NCBI GenBank assembly: GCA_033032175.1 | Contig: CM065311.1 | Location: forward strand, 6,007,190-6,071,189 | DNA length: 64,000 bases | Source of the DNA: Saturnia japonica | Taxonomy: Eukaryota; Arthropoda; Insecta; Lepidoptera; Saturniidae | Reading direction: 5' to 3' | Shown here: piece by piece, positions 1 through 9,026 of the stretch | How the letters are laid out: each line of letters starts with the position of its first letter | Numbering within the stretch: the stretch's first letter is position 1 | Translations under genes and position numbers: made by a program | The notes under the pieces: model-generated | The model's database searches: none | Seen by the model: only the letters and a program-made list of their open reading frames with translations | Told to the model about the DNA's origin: nothing

Positions 1-104
1 ACAAACACCGCACCGCCAACGTACCCGTGTTAAATGTTCTCAGTTCCCGCAAGTACAAATAATTTTAATTTTTCATTGCCTCCTAATTTGGTTTTTGGTT
101 ACGA
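1..104 (+). repeat. Fragment of a dispersed repeat (head of the element at 27661 and 54575)
   Basis: The first ~100 bases match the starts of the ~600 bp repeats at 27661 and 54575: an ACAAACACCGC-like start, then CACCCGTGT, then CACTTCCCGCAAGTACAAAT and an AT-rich run. The match stops near base 100, just before LINE coding sequence and a short TTTA microsatellite (about 107-124). The window edge may cut the copy. An open frame starting at 34 is incidental. Confidence 0.6.
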
Positions 105-1390
105 CTTATTTATTTATTTATTTAGTCTTATACGAACTCGACTCCGATCACCGCCCGGTCATCCTCCAAATCATTTAACAGTCCTCCTTCTGTTAAAGTC
201 GTTGACTACGCGATACTTAAACGTTATCTTACCGACAGGTCATCCCCGTCTAGCCTACTGGGGTCAGTAGCAGACGCTGACTTAGCGATCGATTCCCTGG
301 TCGACCACCTCCAGATCGGCATCAGAGAGGCCACGAGAGAGGTTCACTCCCTGTCGACGTGCGAGCGTTGATGATGGAAAAGAACGTCGCGACACGTGAA
401 CAAGACTTCTATCCGTTTAGGGAAAACTGCGCACGGTTACGCGCATTCCAGAGGGCAGTGAAAGCCCATATAACCGAATACAAAAGTCACAAATGAAACA
501 ACCTCGTAGAGTGTTTCAAACCGTCCCATTACACTTTCTAGAGTTAGCTCGATCTTTAAAAACCGAATACTCCATTCAAATGCCACCCCTCAACAGAGGC
601 CCGGTATCTCTCCCGCTTTCGATAGCGTAGACGAGGCAGAGTGTTTCGCCGCTAGTCTGGAGTGCCAGTGCTCCCCGAACTGCTACAATATTAATGACGC
701 CCACCTGAAAAACGGCCACAGTCATAGGCATACACAAGCCCGGCAAGAAAGCATTGCTTTCCGATAGCTATCACCCGATCAGTCTCTAGATACAATAGGT
801 AAACTCTATGAGCGGCTCCTTCTGAACCGTCTCTTGATCGTGATCAATGAAAAGAATCTATATCCACCTGAGCAGTTCGGCTTCTGCGCTCGACACTCTT
901 ATACGAACCAAGTGCAACACCTCACGGAGAACATAGCATCTAACTTCGCGAAAGTAAAAAAAATACCATACCCATACATTTACGGTCTTCTTTGACGTCG
1001 CTAAGGCCTTCGATAAGGTCTGGCACGCCGGACTAGTCTACCTGCTACACCAGTTAGAAGGTCCAGATAGATTAGTACACATCATTCGTGATTACCTCAC
1101 CAACCGCACCTTTCACCACCGAGTGAAAGGTGAACTCTCCACATCTCACCCTATACGCTCAGGTATCCCTCAAGGCTCCATTCTGGCGCCTTCTATTTTC
1201 AATCTGTATGTCAGTGGCCTACCCCCGTCCCCCCAAGGTCGAAGTAGGTCTATACGCTGATGAACAGCGCAGTAATCTACGTCTCACTTAGGAACAGACT
1301 TTCAATACAGAAACACAGTCCAACGCGCCGTTACCATTCTCGGTGAATGGTATCGTAAATGGCGCATAGCCATCAATTCTGCTACAGCGC
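105..1390 (+). pseudogene. Decayed jockey-type non-LTR retrotransposon (endonuclease end and reverse transcriptase)
   Basis: Remnant of the LINE polyprotein that nicks target DNA and reverse-transcribes its own RNA. Near 137-165 the frame reads LDSDHRPVIL, the conserved C-terminal motif of the APE-type endonuclease. Linker sequence (LAIDSLVDHLQI) follows near 280. Reverse transcriptase is recognisable at about 988-1265: FFDVAKAFDKVWHAGL (motif A), then SGIPQGSILAPSIFNLYVSG (motif B), then LYAD of the YADD catalytic box. The element is dead. Stops and frame changes occur between about 360 and 980, an extra C in a C-run lies near 1230, and an extra base right after YAD (about 1262-1265) breaks the catalytic motif. 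Homology ends after INSATAPRS near 1390, where the motif array begins; the rest of the ORF and the 3' UTR are missing. The jockey assignment rests on motif wording and is fairly secure at clade level. Confidence 0.85.
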
Positions 1391-1395
1391 CGCGA

Positions 1396-1913
1396 TCATG
1401 AGACTTGACCTAGTTATGCGATTTGAACAACATGCCATGGTACTTAATTGATTTCTAGTTGTCATGTGATTTGAACAAAGTGCCATGGGATTTTGCGAAT
1501 AACATGAGATAAGCATGCCCGTTATCTCACTGTATGTGGCATGTGATTTGGCAAATACGGTCATGTGGTTTAACCACTAATTATTTAAATAATTTTATGC
1601 AAGCATTGTTATTAGATGTCACATGAGATTCGACTCTAATTGTAATTTTTCCGCTAATACGATCATGCGATTTGACTAGGTACTAATTATTCAAATAATA
1701 ATATGTAAACATTGTTATTTGAAGTCATGCAATTTGACTGATTAATTTGAAATATTTTTTCAGAGAAGATAAAGGTCATGCGATTTGGCCACTAAATGTA
1801 ATCTTGTTAAGAAAAGTCATGTAAAAGTCATGCGACTTGATTCTAACTGTGGTCATGTAATTTTAATCTGTAGTCATATGATTTGACTCTAGAAATCATG
1901 CGATTTGATTCTC
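1396..1913 (+). repeat. Irregular array of a GTCATGYGATTTGAC-like motif
   Basis: About a dozen direct copies of a 14-16 base motif, consensus near GTCATGCGATTTGACT, lie at uneven spacing. Copies start near 1396, 1413, 1461, 1539, 1560, 1618, 1662, 1724, 1775, 1827, 1872 and 1894, with weaker ones at 1816 and 1851. Two longer blocks (about 1578-1621 and 1684-1727) also resemble each other, so a larger unit was partly duplicated. The array starts where LINE homology stops and ends about 110 bases before the rosa-type transposon. It is not a simple satellite, because the spacers differ in length and sequence. It may be a LINE 3' UTR, transposon subterminal repeats or a decayed satellite. Confidence 0.75.
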
Positions 1914-2022
1914 ACTTTAATTTTAAAAATTAAACAAATACGGTTGTAGGGCCTCTCGACAGATCAGAAATTGTCCAGTCGCGGGCACGGCACGACAGTG
2001 CTCTAAACTCTCCCACATAATA

Positions 2023-3324
2023 CAAGGTGTCCAGAAAGGGTATCGGGTATTTGTAAGTTCAATGAAACAAAAATTATTTGTATGCAATAAAAAAGTTTAT
2101 TGTTTATTATTAGCATATGAATTGGAGAATTATTTGGAAAAGATGATGTTATCCAAATGATGACCGTTACGTTGCTGGCACTCTTCTAAACGGAAACGAA
2201 GATTGGCGATAACACGTTGACACATAGCTATCGATGTTCCTGCCATTTCTGACCTGATGTTTTGCTTTAACTGGGTTAGATTCGTCGGATTGTTTTATAA
2301 ACCTTACTTTTAAGGTATCCCCATGCAAAATAGTCAAGCGGGCTAAGGTCGGGGTTTCTGGGAGGCCAGTTGATGTTACCCCTTCGCGAAATGACTTTAT
2401 TAGGGAATAATTCGTTAACAACTTCCATACAGTCATTTGAGGTATGGCAAGTGGCCCCATCTTGCTGGAACCACGTTCTTGAGTTGAAACCTGCAAACTC
2501 CTGCAACTCTAGGACCAAAAAATTTCGCAACATATCGCAATAACGGTCACTATTCACATTAATTGCTCGGCCTCGTTGATCTTCATGAAAATAAGGACCA
2601 ATTATGCCTTTAGCAGACATAGCGGCCCAAACAACGACCTTTGGGCTATGCAGGGGTCGTTCATGCTTTCGTTTCGGATTCTCCACTGCCCAGTACCGAC
2701 AATTCTGCTTATTAACATGACCATTCAGGTGAAAATTTGCTTCGTCACTGAACAGTATGTTGTTAAAGTTGTTAAATCGCTGCAGCATTTCGTTCGCAAA
2801 ATTCAGTCGATTAGCATAGTCCGTATCCTTCAATTCTGGAACCAATTGAATTTTATAGGCTTTTAGATGTAAGTCTTTCTTTAAAATCGAATGTAAAGAC
2901 GATTTTTTGATGTTCAACGCTTGGCTTCGCTTTCGGAAGGATAAAGACGGATTTTGACGAACCGACGCCTCAACTTCTTCAATTGTTTCTTGATCGCGAA
3001 CTGAACGAGGACGACCAGAGTTTTGAATTTTAACTGTCGCACCTGTATTCTCGAACATCCTGATCCATTTCCTAATGCTATTGTCACTTGGCGCGTGGCG
3101 TGTACGATATTCCGCACGATAGAGACGTTGAGCAGTCACTATTGAATCATCATTACGATAATACGCTCGTACGCAAAATGCGCGATGCGTCCCCGAGTAC
3201 TGTTCCATCGTGACTAAAACTCCACAAAATGGCGGACGCCACGAACCCCTCCCCGCACCCTTTAGACGCCCCGTTTCGAATATGGCGTGAAAACAAATAC
3301 CCGATACCCTTTCTGGACACCTTG
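2023..3324 (-). mobile_element. Tc1/mariner-superfamily DNA transposon, DD41D (rosa-type), complete ends
   Basis: A 1302 bp element with perfect 32 bp terminal inverted repeats at 2023-2054 and 3293-3324 (outer sequence CAAGGTGTCCAGAAAGGG). TA dinucleotides flank it at 2021-2022 and 3325-3326, as expected for the TA target of Tc1/mariner elements. It carries one minus-strand transposase gene. Perfect ends and a nearly unbroken gene suggest relatively recent insertion compared with the other elements in the window. Confidence 0.95.
2130..3208 (-). pseudogene. DD41D mariner (rosa-type) transposase, one frameshift near the C-terminus
   Basis: Cut-and-paste transposase of the element at 2023-3324. 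The likely start is the ATG at 3208 (MEQYSGTHRAFC), inside the element; the same frame runs open further upstream to 3538, but that crosses the inverted repeat and flanking DNA. The N-terminal part is a helix-turn-helix region (SDNSIRKWIRMFENTG, then the GRPRSVR linker). The catalytic aspartates are in ILFSDEANFH, WFQQDGATCH and NPDLSPLDYF; 41 residues separate the second and third, defining DD41D. The frame stops at 2276 after VYKTIRRI. Reading on in another frame gives a convincing tail (GTSIAMCQRVIANLRFRLEE) ending at 2130. The break therefore looks like one base lost from the A-run at about 2293-2296. The full-length protein would be about 359 residues; as it stands the last ~50 are lost. 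Confidence 0.92.
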
Positions 3325-3837
3325 TATATATATCTACGCGATTCCAATATTGATAAGAAGAGTTTAATTTTGCTGTATCGCGGACGCTGCCGCAGTCCAT
3401 TATCGCAACAATGCGTTTATTGTGAATAGAGCCCAAAAGATATCTTTTCTCTCTACATTTCTTCAGTAAGCTGTTATCTTGGAAACATTGGATGTTTGTG
3501 ATCGTGATAAATAATTGATTACATAATAATATAGTCAATTGTTCTCTTTATTGTGTAACAAATCACTAGGTTTTATTCGAATAAACAAAACCGATTTTTT
3601 ACAATAGCATATTTTTATAATATATAAAAAATAATAATAATATATATTTTTTATTTATTTTTATAGTACGATGATATAATATATGATTATTTAGTATGAT
3701 TTTATCTACATAAACAAAATAATAGAGGTTTGCCGTTGTGCGCGCATCACGCATTACTACTGATACATTTTAATGAAATCTTTGTTTTTAACCGGATCCA
3801 AAAAAAGACAGGTTACTCAACTCGAATGTATATTTTT
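3325..3837. other. AT-rich interval, no gene seen
   Basis: Flank of the rosa-type element. It contains a long A/T-only tract (about 3597-3690) and nothing recognisable as coding or as a named repeat. Confidence 0.5.
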
Positions 3838-4400
3838 TTAATGGATGTTCAGCCATAACTTCTTTGTCTTTGAAACGATTCTTTTGAAGTTATAACATCT
3901 TTAACATTGTTGTGATTTGAAGGTCGATGAAACGAAACAGCGAAAGCGACAGTAAAAAGAGACAGACATATAAATTCATAAGATTTAACGTGGGAGAAAA
4001 TGAGATAGGAAAGTTTTAGGTAATGGTAAAATGGTACAGAGAGATTTGTTGCCACACAATAAGAATTTTATTACCTCACCAAAAAGTCACGAAACAAAAT
4101 TTTTCTAGACCTCCCAAGTCCAGTGAAGCTGTAAAAGCCGCAGGCGGCTTCAGGGGCCCTAATGCAAACAGTGTAGTCAGATCTATAAAAAAATAAAAGA
4201 TATTCTGTTAGGTTACCATGGATATTTCAAATGTGCATTAATTGAAAATGATATTGTGAATAATGATTGTAAGTACTTGTATGTACAATTTCATAAACTT
4301 TAAATTAGTGTGTATTTGATCATTTTCAGAATTAAAAAAAAACATAGATGTGAAGGTTTCACTTCTACCACGTATGAATTTCACACATAATTTTTTTTGT
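3838..4400 (+). repeat. Dispersed repeat copy, 'CTTCTTTAGTACC...TTTCACTTCTACC' family, interrupted
   Basis: The left part (3838-4060) matches 7545-7660, 28770-28900 and the complement of 63640-63765, sharing GTGATTTGAA, GATGAAACGAAA and GCGACA-TAAAA. The right part (4350-4400) carries GAAGGTTTCACTTCTACC with CACACAT. Between them lies unrelated repeat material at 4105-4195. The two ends are imperfect inverted versions of each other, a MITE-like trait. Confidence 0.6.
4105..4195 (-). repeat. Short dispersed repeat (SINE/LINE fragment)
   Basis: It holds the complement of a sequence running TTAGAACTGACTACAGTGTTAGCC, GGGGCCC, GCCGC and TTCACCGGACTTGG. The same block recurs at 30030-30117 (minus), 41145-41225 (plus) and 49425-49500 (plus), with a degenerate version at 16970-17035. 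The family is not named. Confidence 0.55.
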
Positions 4401-4535
4401 TAGGTAGGGGATACTATGGGTGGTCCCATTTTAATTTAGTTTGATCTTAAACTTCGAAGAGACACCAGAAAACTCCTCAAAATCATAGAAGTTGGTTTTC
4501 TTTTTGTTAAAAATTGTCTTGTACCACTCAGGTAA
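4385..4535 (+). repeat. Dispersed repeat also present at 12040-12180
   Basis: Shares GTTAGGTAGGGGATAC, GGGTGGTCCCAT, an ACTTCAAAGA-like block and CTTTTTGTTAAAAATTGTCTTGT with 12040-12180. No coding potential is evident. From here to 5217 I see no gene; GC is locally higher near 4860-5000 without a clear exon. Confidence 0.55.
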
Positions 4536-5217
4536 AAAAAAATCTCGACATCTTCATTCAATAAAAAAACATTAATGTTTTATGAAACTATTACACTACG
4601 TATTCAGCGATGTGTTTTGTTGCCGTGGTGTTAGTATAATAAACACCGCAGACAAGTAGCAGGTTTATATTTGATTTTATTTGGATGATACTAGTTACTA
4701 GTATCTTAACGAGTAACTAAATTGTGATGTTAGGATACTTTGATGTTTTTGTTTCGATATTTATCGGACGTAGATGATTACTTAACGATGTTAACATCGA
4801 TGTCAAAATGGATCGACGTTTCTCTAACATCGCCCATTTCTAGTGTATAGTCAAAGTCTGCATAAAATGGAACAAAACCTACACGTTCCAATATGGACGA
4901 CCGGTTTGATTGGAGAATCGCGGTTACCAACCACTTTGGTGCTCTTTTCACCCCCAAACCTTTTTTATTCCAACCGCCTCTTCTCTCACGCGCGCACCGT
5001 CACGAACATCGTTGTTGATATAAAATTAAGAAAAAAAAACAGTGAATTGGTGGAATCCAAGTATCCTGATCCTGACCTCATCAAACCTGGTGAGTTATTG
5101 TGACGGATCACAGAGAGAATGCCACGTCATTCCCGAGCACCGCGAGAGCCTCTCTATTGTCGCTAATTGGCTGCTCGGGATATTACGCGATCCAATGAGT
5201 TTAGAAATACATCGTAC

Positions 5218-5465
5218 TTTAATATGTATATGTATATCATCACGCTTGTATTCTCCAAAGGGGTTAGACTTGTACAGTCACAGTTCGTCGGGTATGTTTT
5301 TAGGTTCCATGTAATAGGAGGCGAGCCTATTGCCATGAAACTGGTAGAAAACCAAACTCCGAACTGATGCTACTGAGAATTTAGTAGAAAACCCCAATAA
5401 TACTTTGCTCAACTTGGGAATCGAACCCAGGACCTCCCGCATAGCAGGTTTTTATGCTTTTTAGG
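5218..5465 (-). repeat. tRNA-derived SINE, copy 1 (minus)
   Basis: Complement of the SINE at 10787. It has a B-box-like GGTTCGATTCC (as GGAATCGAACCC near 5417), a body with ATAGGAGGCGAGCCTATT, and a (GTAT)n-type tail at 5218-5240. The tRNA-like head is diverged and runs into the repeat at 5466-5690, exactly as in the copy at 40351. Confidence 0.85.
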
Positions 5466-5690
5466 TAATATCGGTGTGATCGTTATATTGTGATATCGTT
5501 TATCATTTAAAATAATTTTAGTTGTATATTATCAAAGGTTATAGGGTCAAATGCCGTAGTTTGAGATTGAGGAGAAGTGATGTTTTTATTTAGTTGCTGT
5601 TTTTCATTGACGAAATATACCACGTGGGTGGGATCGATCCCCGCCCATGACTGACTTTGTGTGATGAGCATAAATGTCAGTTGTGTGTCT
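5466..5690 (-). repeat. Dispersed element with CCCGCGACTTCG-type head, joined to a SINE
   Basis: Homologous to 40560-40760 and to the complement of 58677-58860. All share a TTTTTATTTAGTTxCTGTTxTTCAT-like stretch, a GTCAAATxCCGTAG-like stretch and a CACG(T/C)GGxxG end. At this locus and at 40560 the same side abuts the same SINE variant, so the pair may have moved as one composite unit. Confidence 0.65.
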
Positions 5691-5879
5691 GGGTGTTAAT
5701 ATCTATATATGTATGTATATCAGCTGTATAGTTACCATATTATAAGTTTTGCTTAGTTTGGAGTTAAATGGCTGTGTGTGAAATTGTGTCCTCATATCCT
5801 CCTCCTCATATTAATATAATAAACCAAAATTTGAGATCAGGCGCTCTCTCTTGGTTTGAGACGTTAATACGAGTAAATA

Positions 5880-7078
5880 TTAGGTCCTTGCATATGAAAT
5901 TGGCGTTTTGTACGGGAGGAATATAAAGTCAATTTTTTTTTTGTAAATTATATTTAATTAATCAAAGTATGCACCGTTGTTACCTACGTATTTTTGCCAT
6001 CTCATAGGTAGTTCGTTGATCCCTTTACTAAAAAAACCATGGGGGCGAGAATCAACAAAATCTTTGAAGGCGGTTTGAACTGCCGCATCGAAGTTGAATT
6101 TTTTTTCTTGTAAAAAGTTGTCCAAATTCCGGAAAAAATGGTAATCTGTTGGAGTAAGGTCCGCGGAATACGATGGATGTCGCAGACATTCCAATTGTAG
6201 CTCATCTAACTTAGTGGTTGTATGTTGTGTAGTGTGTGGTCTTGCGTTGTCGTGAAGCAACAGTGGCCTAGAGCGATTGACCAATCTCGGTTGTTTAGCA
6301 GTTAGTTCTTCCTTCATGGTTTGCAGGTGCTGATAATAAATATCTGTCGTAATCGTTTGGCCAGATTTTAGAAAACTGTAGTGAACAACATCGGCGCTAG
6401 TCCACCAAACACCCACAAGTATCTATTTCTGAGTCAATTTTCGTTTAGGGCAGAATTTGGCTGGATCTCCAGGGTTCTGCCATTGCGACGAGCACTTTCG
6501 ATTATCGTACAGTATCCACTTTTCATCACAAGCAATGATTCGATTTAAAATCCCTTCATTATTGTGTCGGTTGAGCAAAGTAACACAGCAGTTGACGCGT
6601 GTTTGCAAGTTCGATTCACTCAATTCATGAGATACCCACCGTTCAAGTTTTTTTACTTTCCCGATTTGCTTCTAGTGGATTAATACAGTTTTATCACTTA
6701 CCCCGAAGCCTGCAGCTATCTCTGAAGTGCTTTGTGATGGATCCGCTTCCACATGAAACCAAAAACGTACCTGCTTTCTTTTGCGACACCAGCGCCGTAC
6801 ACATCATTAATCCTTCGAGCTTTTTCTGCAGCACTGGTGCCACGGTAGAACTCGTACTCGTAAATATACCGATATTTCATGTTTTCTATTGTGCGTTAAT
6901 AAGCGACGCCAAAGAAAAAAAAATGAGGAAAAAACAAATGAATGAATGTTTTCAAAACTCAAATGTACCAGCTAAATGAATTTATAAATTTGAATTTGGA
7001 ATTCTTAACCAAAGAGGAGATATTTCAGATCAAAGTGGTCAGTAAGACAAAACGCTAATTTCATATGTAAGGACCTAA
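5880..7078 (-). mobile_element. mariner (DD34D) DNA transposon, decayed but with both ends
   Basis: A 1199 bp element with 32 bp inverted ends at 5880-5911 and 7047-7078 that differ at only two positions (outer sequence TTAGGTCCTT, then CATATGAAATT). TA duplications flank it at 5878-5879 and 7079-7080. The transposase inside is broken in several places, so the element is non-autonomous; the ends might still be usable by a related transposase supplied elsewhere. Confidence 0.93.
5958..6880 (-). pseudogene. mariner DD34D transposase pseudogene
   Basis: Starts at the ATG at 6880 (MKYRYIYEYEFYRGTSAAEK, a typical mariner helix-turn-helix N-terminus of the SETMAR-like type). A frameshift falls around 6762-6772. 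A nonsense codon interrupts TVLIH-KQIGKVKKLERW near 6671-6673, and another in-frame TAG lies at 6423-6425 after KRKLTQK. The catalytic aspartates survive in ACDEKWILYD, LLHDNARPHT and LTPTDYHFF; 34 residues separate the last two, giving DD34D. The C-terminus GFFSKGINELPMRWQKYV ends at 5958. The total is a little shorter than the ~345 residues usual for mariner. No functional product is expected. Confidence 0.92.
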
Positions 7079-7540
7079 TATTATTAATAAAGGCATAATA
7101 AAAAGAGACTACAGAATTTGTTGTATGAAAAATCGTCGCCGCGAGACTTTTAAAGTATTTTATACTTTTGCAAATACTCGCAATCGACTGTATGAGCATC
7201 CCTTGTCTTAAACGTCTTGCCTATGAGTAAGGTAATTTCTATATTTCTAGTAGGGCTGCTGCTTAAGCTAAACAAACTTTTTTATATTTTGAAAGGGCTT
7301 TGATGGTGATGTTTATTTTTATTATTATTTAGAGAGAGTTAAAACGTAGTAAAAAAAATTGTGGCAGTCAGACTATTACGTAGGAAATTGTGATAATCTG
7401 ATGCTAGATGATGCTCCTCAATGATCTAAGCTGGAAAAGTCTTCTTTGTTATTTTTTCACTAGTTTTTACGAAATTATTTCTCTAATATTAAGCTTCCTC
7501 GTGATATTTTCCTTTACCATTTAACATTTAGTGTTATTAT
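7079..7540. other. Non-coding interval, no gene seen
   Basis: AT-rich sequence with no recognisable exon or named repeat. Confidence 0.5.
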
Positions 7541-7860
7541 TTTTTGAAGTGAAAACTTCTTTAGTACCCTTGTGATTTGAAACGCGATGAAACGAAAAAG
7601 CGACATTAAAATAAATACATATATCTATAGGATTTAGCCTGCGGGAGAATGAGAAAGAATACATTATACTGTATTTACTATTATCTCGGTCTTCTCTTTC
7701 TAAGTGTGTTAGTACGTATGTGTGTGCCTGCGTATTACGAAGCCTTGGAAAAAGGCGTCATAGGCAGCGTGTGTATTGTTCACGTGTATTGTTTATTTAT
7801 ATTTTCTGAAGGTTTCACTTCTACCCCGTGTGAACGGCACACATGTTTTTTAACTTCATT
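7541..7860 (+). repeat. Dispersed repeat copy with imperfect inverted ends (MITE-like)
   Basis: The left end GAAGTGAAAACTTCTTTAGT and the right end GAAGGTTTCACTTCTACC are imperfect inverted versions of each other. The interior GATGAAACGAAAAAGCGACA and GGATTTAGCCTGCGGGAGAA recur at 3890-3990, 28800-28880 and 63660-63740 (complement). An open frame at 7649-7936 runs through the repeat and is not a gene. Confidence 0.6.
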
Positions 7861-8319
7861 TTATTTAGGGACTTTTATCACCAAGGATATGCCAGTCCCA
7901 TCATATCTTATACCTATTACTAATTACAAGAAGTAAGTATAAATATATAAATAAGTGCGTACCAAGTTTTCAGAAAGGATACTTAATTAATTAAAAGTGA
8001 TACTAACTGAACAAGGTAGAAGTGAAGAGAGGTAGAGCACAGACCTCTTTGAAATTTTTTCTCTAGTTGTTTAGTTCGGCTGGTGAAATACAACCACCCT
8101 ACTGAAGATTGCAGCCAAAAAACCTTGTGTTGTGTTCTTGCGGTGAGTGGAGTTTCCAGAGACCTATGGAGAAGGACGGTTAAAGGTGTACAACGGACTA
8201 ATGATGATTGATACCTCTGTGTTACAAGAGTACATAAGCGGGCCGTACTCCTGTTTTCCACCTTACTAATTTTCTGTTGCTCATAATCTTTGGGCCACCA
8301 GACTTTAGAATTATGTTTA
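7861..8319. other. Probable repeat-derived tract, no gene
   Basis: Positions 8015-8285 have a higher-GC texture (TTGTGTTGTGTTCTTGCGGT, GTGGAGTTTCCAGAGACC) that looks like an old mobile-element fragment. There is no intact frame or domain I can name. Confidence 0.35.
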
Positions 8320-8480
8320 ACTAGCTGACCTGCGCAATTTCGCCTGCATCACATAATGGAAGCTTTCAAAAGGAATAATTTTTCCCCGTTTTTGCAACAT
8401 TTTTAATTGATGCTCCGCTCCTATCGAACCAGTACTTCCTGAGATTAGCGCGTTCAACCAAACAAACAAACAAAATAAGC
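8320..8480 (+). repeat. Dispersed lepidopteran-type element, degenerate copy
   Basis: Begins with a CTAGCTGACCTGCGCAATTTCGCCTG head (degenerate CCCGCGACTTCG), continues with GGAATAATTTTTCCCCG, and ends CCTGAGATTAGCGCGTTCAA followed by a CAAA run. Related tails occur at 28195, 53770, 54030 and 58600. Confidence 0.55.
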
Positions 8481-8865
8481 GCGTAGGTGCTTTTTAAAAG
8501 TACCTGAAAATCTCGCCTATATTAAGAAAGGCCTTTAAATTGGAACGTTATTCTAAACTTTGATTTTATTTATTTTTTATATTATTAATAATATATCTTA
8601 GGAAATACTCTGCTTTCACTGCGGCAACGCCCATCAAACCTTTCTAATTAAATTTACACCGTCGCTCGAGAGCAACATGTTCACGTTTTGTTTACAGTTT
8701 TCATAACTCAGATGTTCCGTATACGTTGTTAACTGGGGCGCAGCCTAACTAAACTGTCAGTCGTTTTTCTAACATTGAACCATGAACATCAATATATATT
8801 AAAAAAAAGCTTAAAATAAAAAGTGAAACCAAAGTAATCCACCGATAATAAATAAACTATTTGGA

Positions 8866-9026
8866 ATGGTGTCTAAAAAATCTTTGCTGGTATCATGTCA
8901 TGGGCTGGTGTGGGCGGCAGCATTAGCACTTGCACTCTGGGCGGGCGGCGTTCGGGCAGCTGCGCGTTACGACACTGCTACACCTTACACACCGCCTAAC
9001 AACAAATTCAAATATATACCCTTACA
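8866..9026 (+). CDS. Exon 1 (signal-like segment) of the membrane protein gene
   Basis: 161 nt from ATG to the donor GTGAGT at 9027, leaving phase 2 (CA|T). It encodes a hydrophobic N-terminus with the repetitive WAAALALALWAGG core, then ARYDTATPYTPPNNKFKYIP. The 5' UTR and promoter upstream are not resolved. Confidence 0.8.

Noticed and set aside
1396..1913. CRISPR-like array
   Set aside because: Repeats are short, imperfect and unevenly spaced, and the genome is clearly animal.
2276..3538. A 420-codon minus-strand open frame starting upstream of the rosa-type element
   Set aside because: The first 110 codons cross flanking DNA and the inverted repeat. The transposase proper begins at the internal ATG at 3208.
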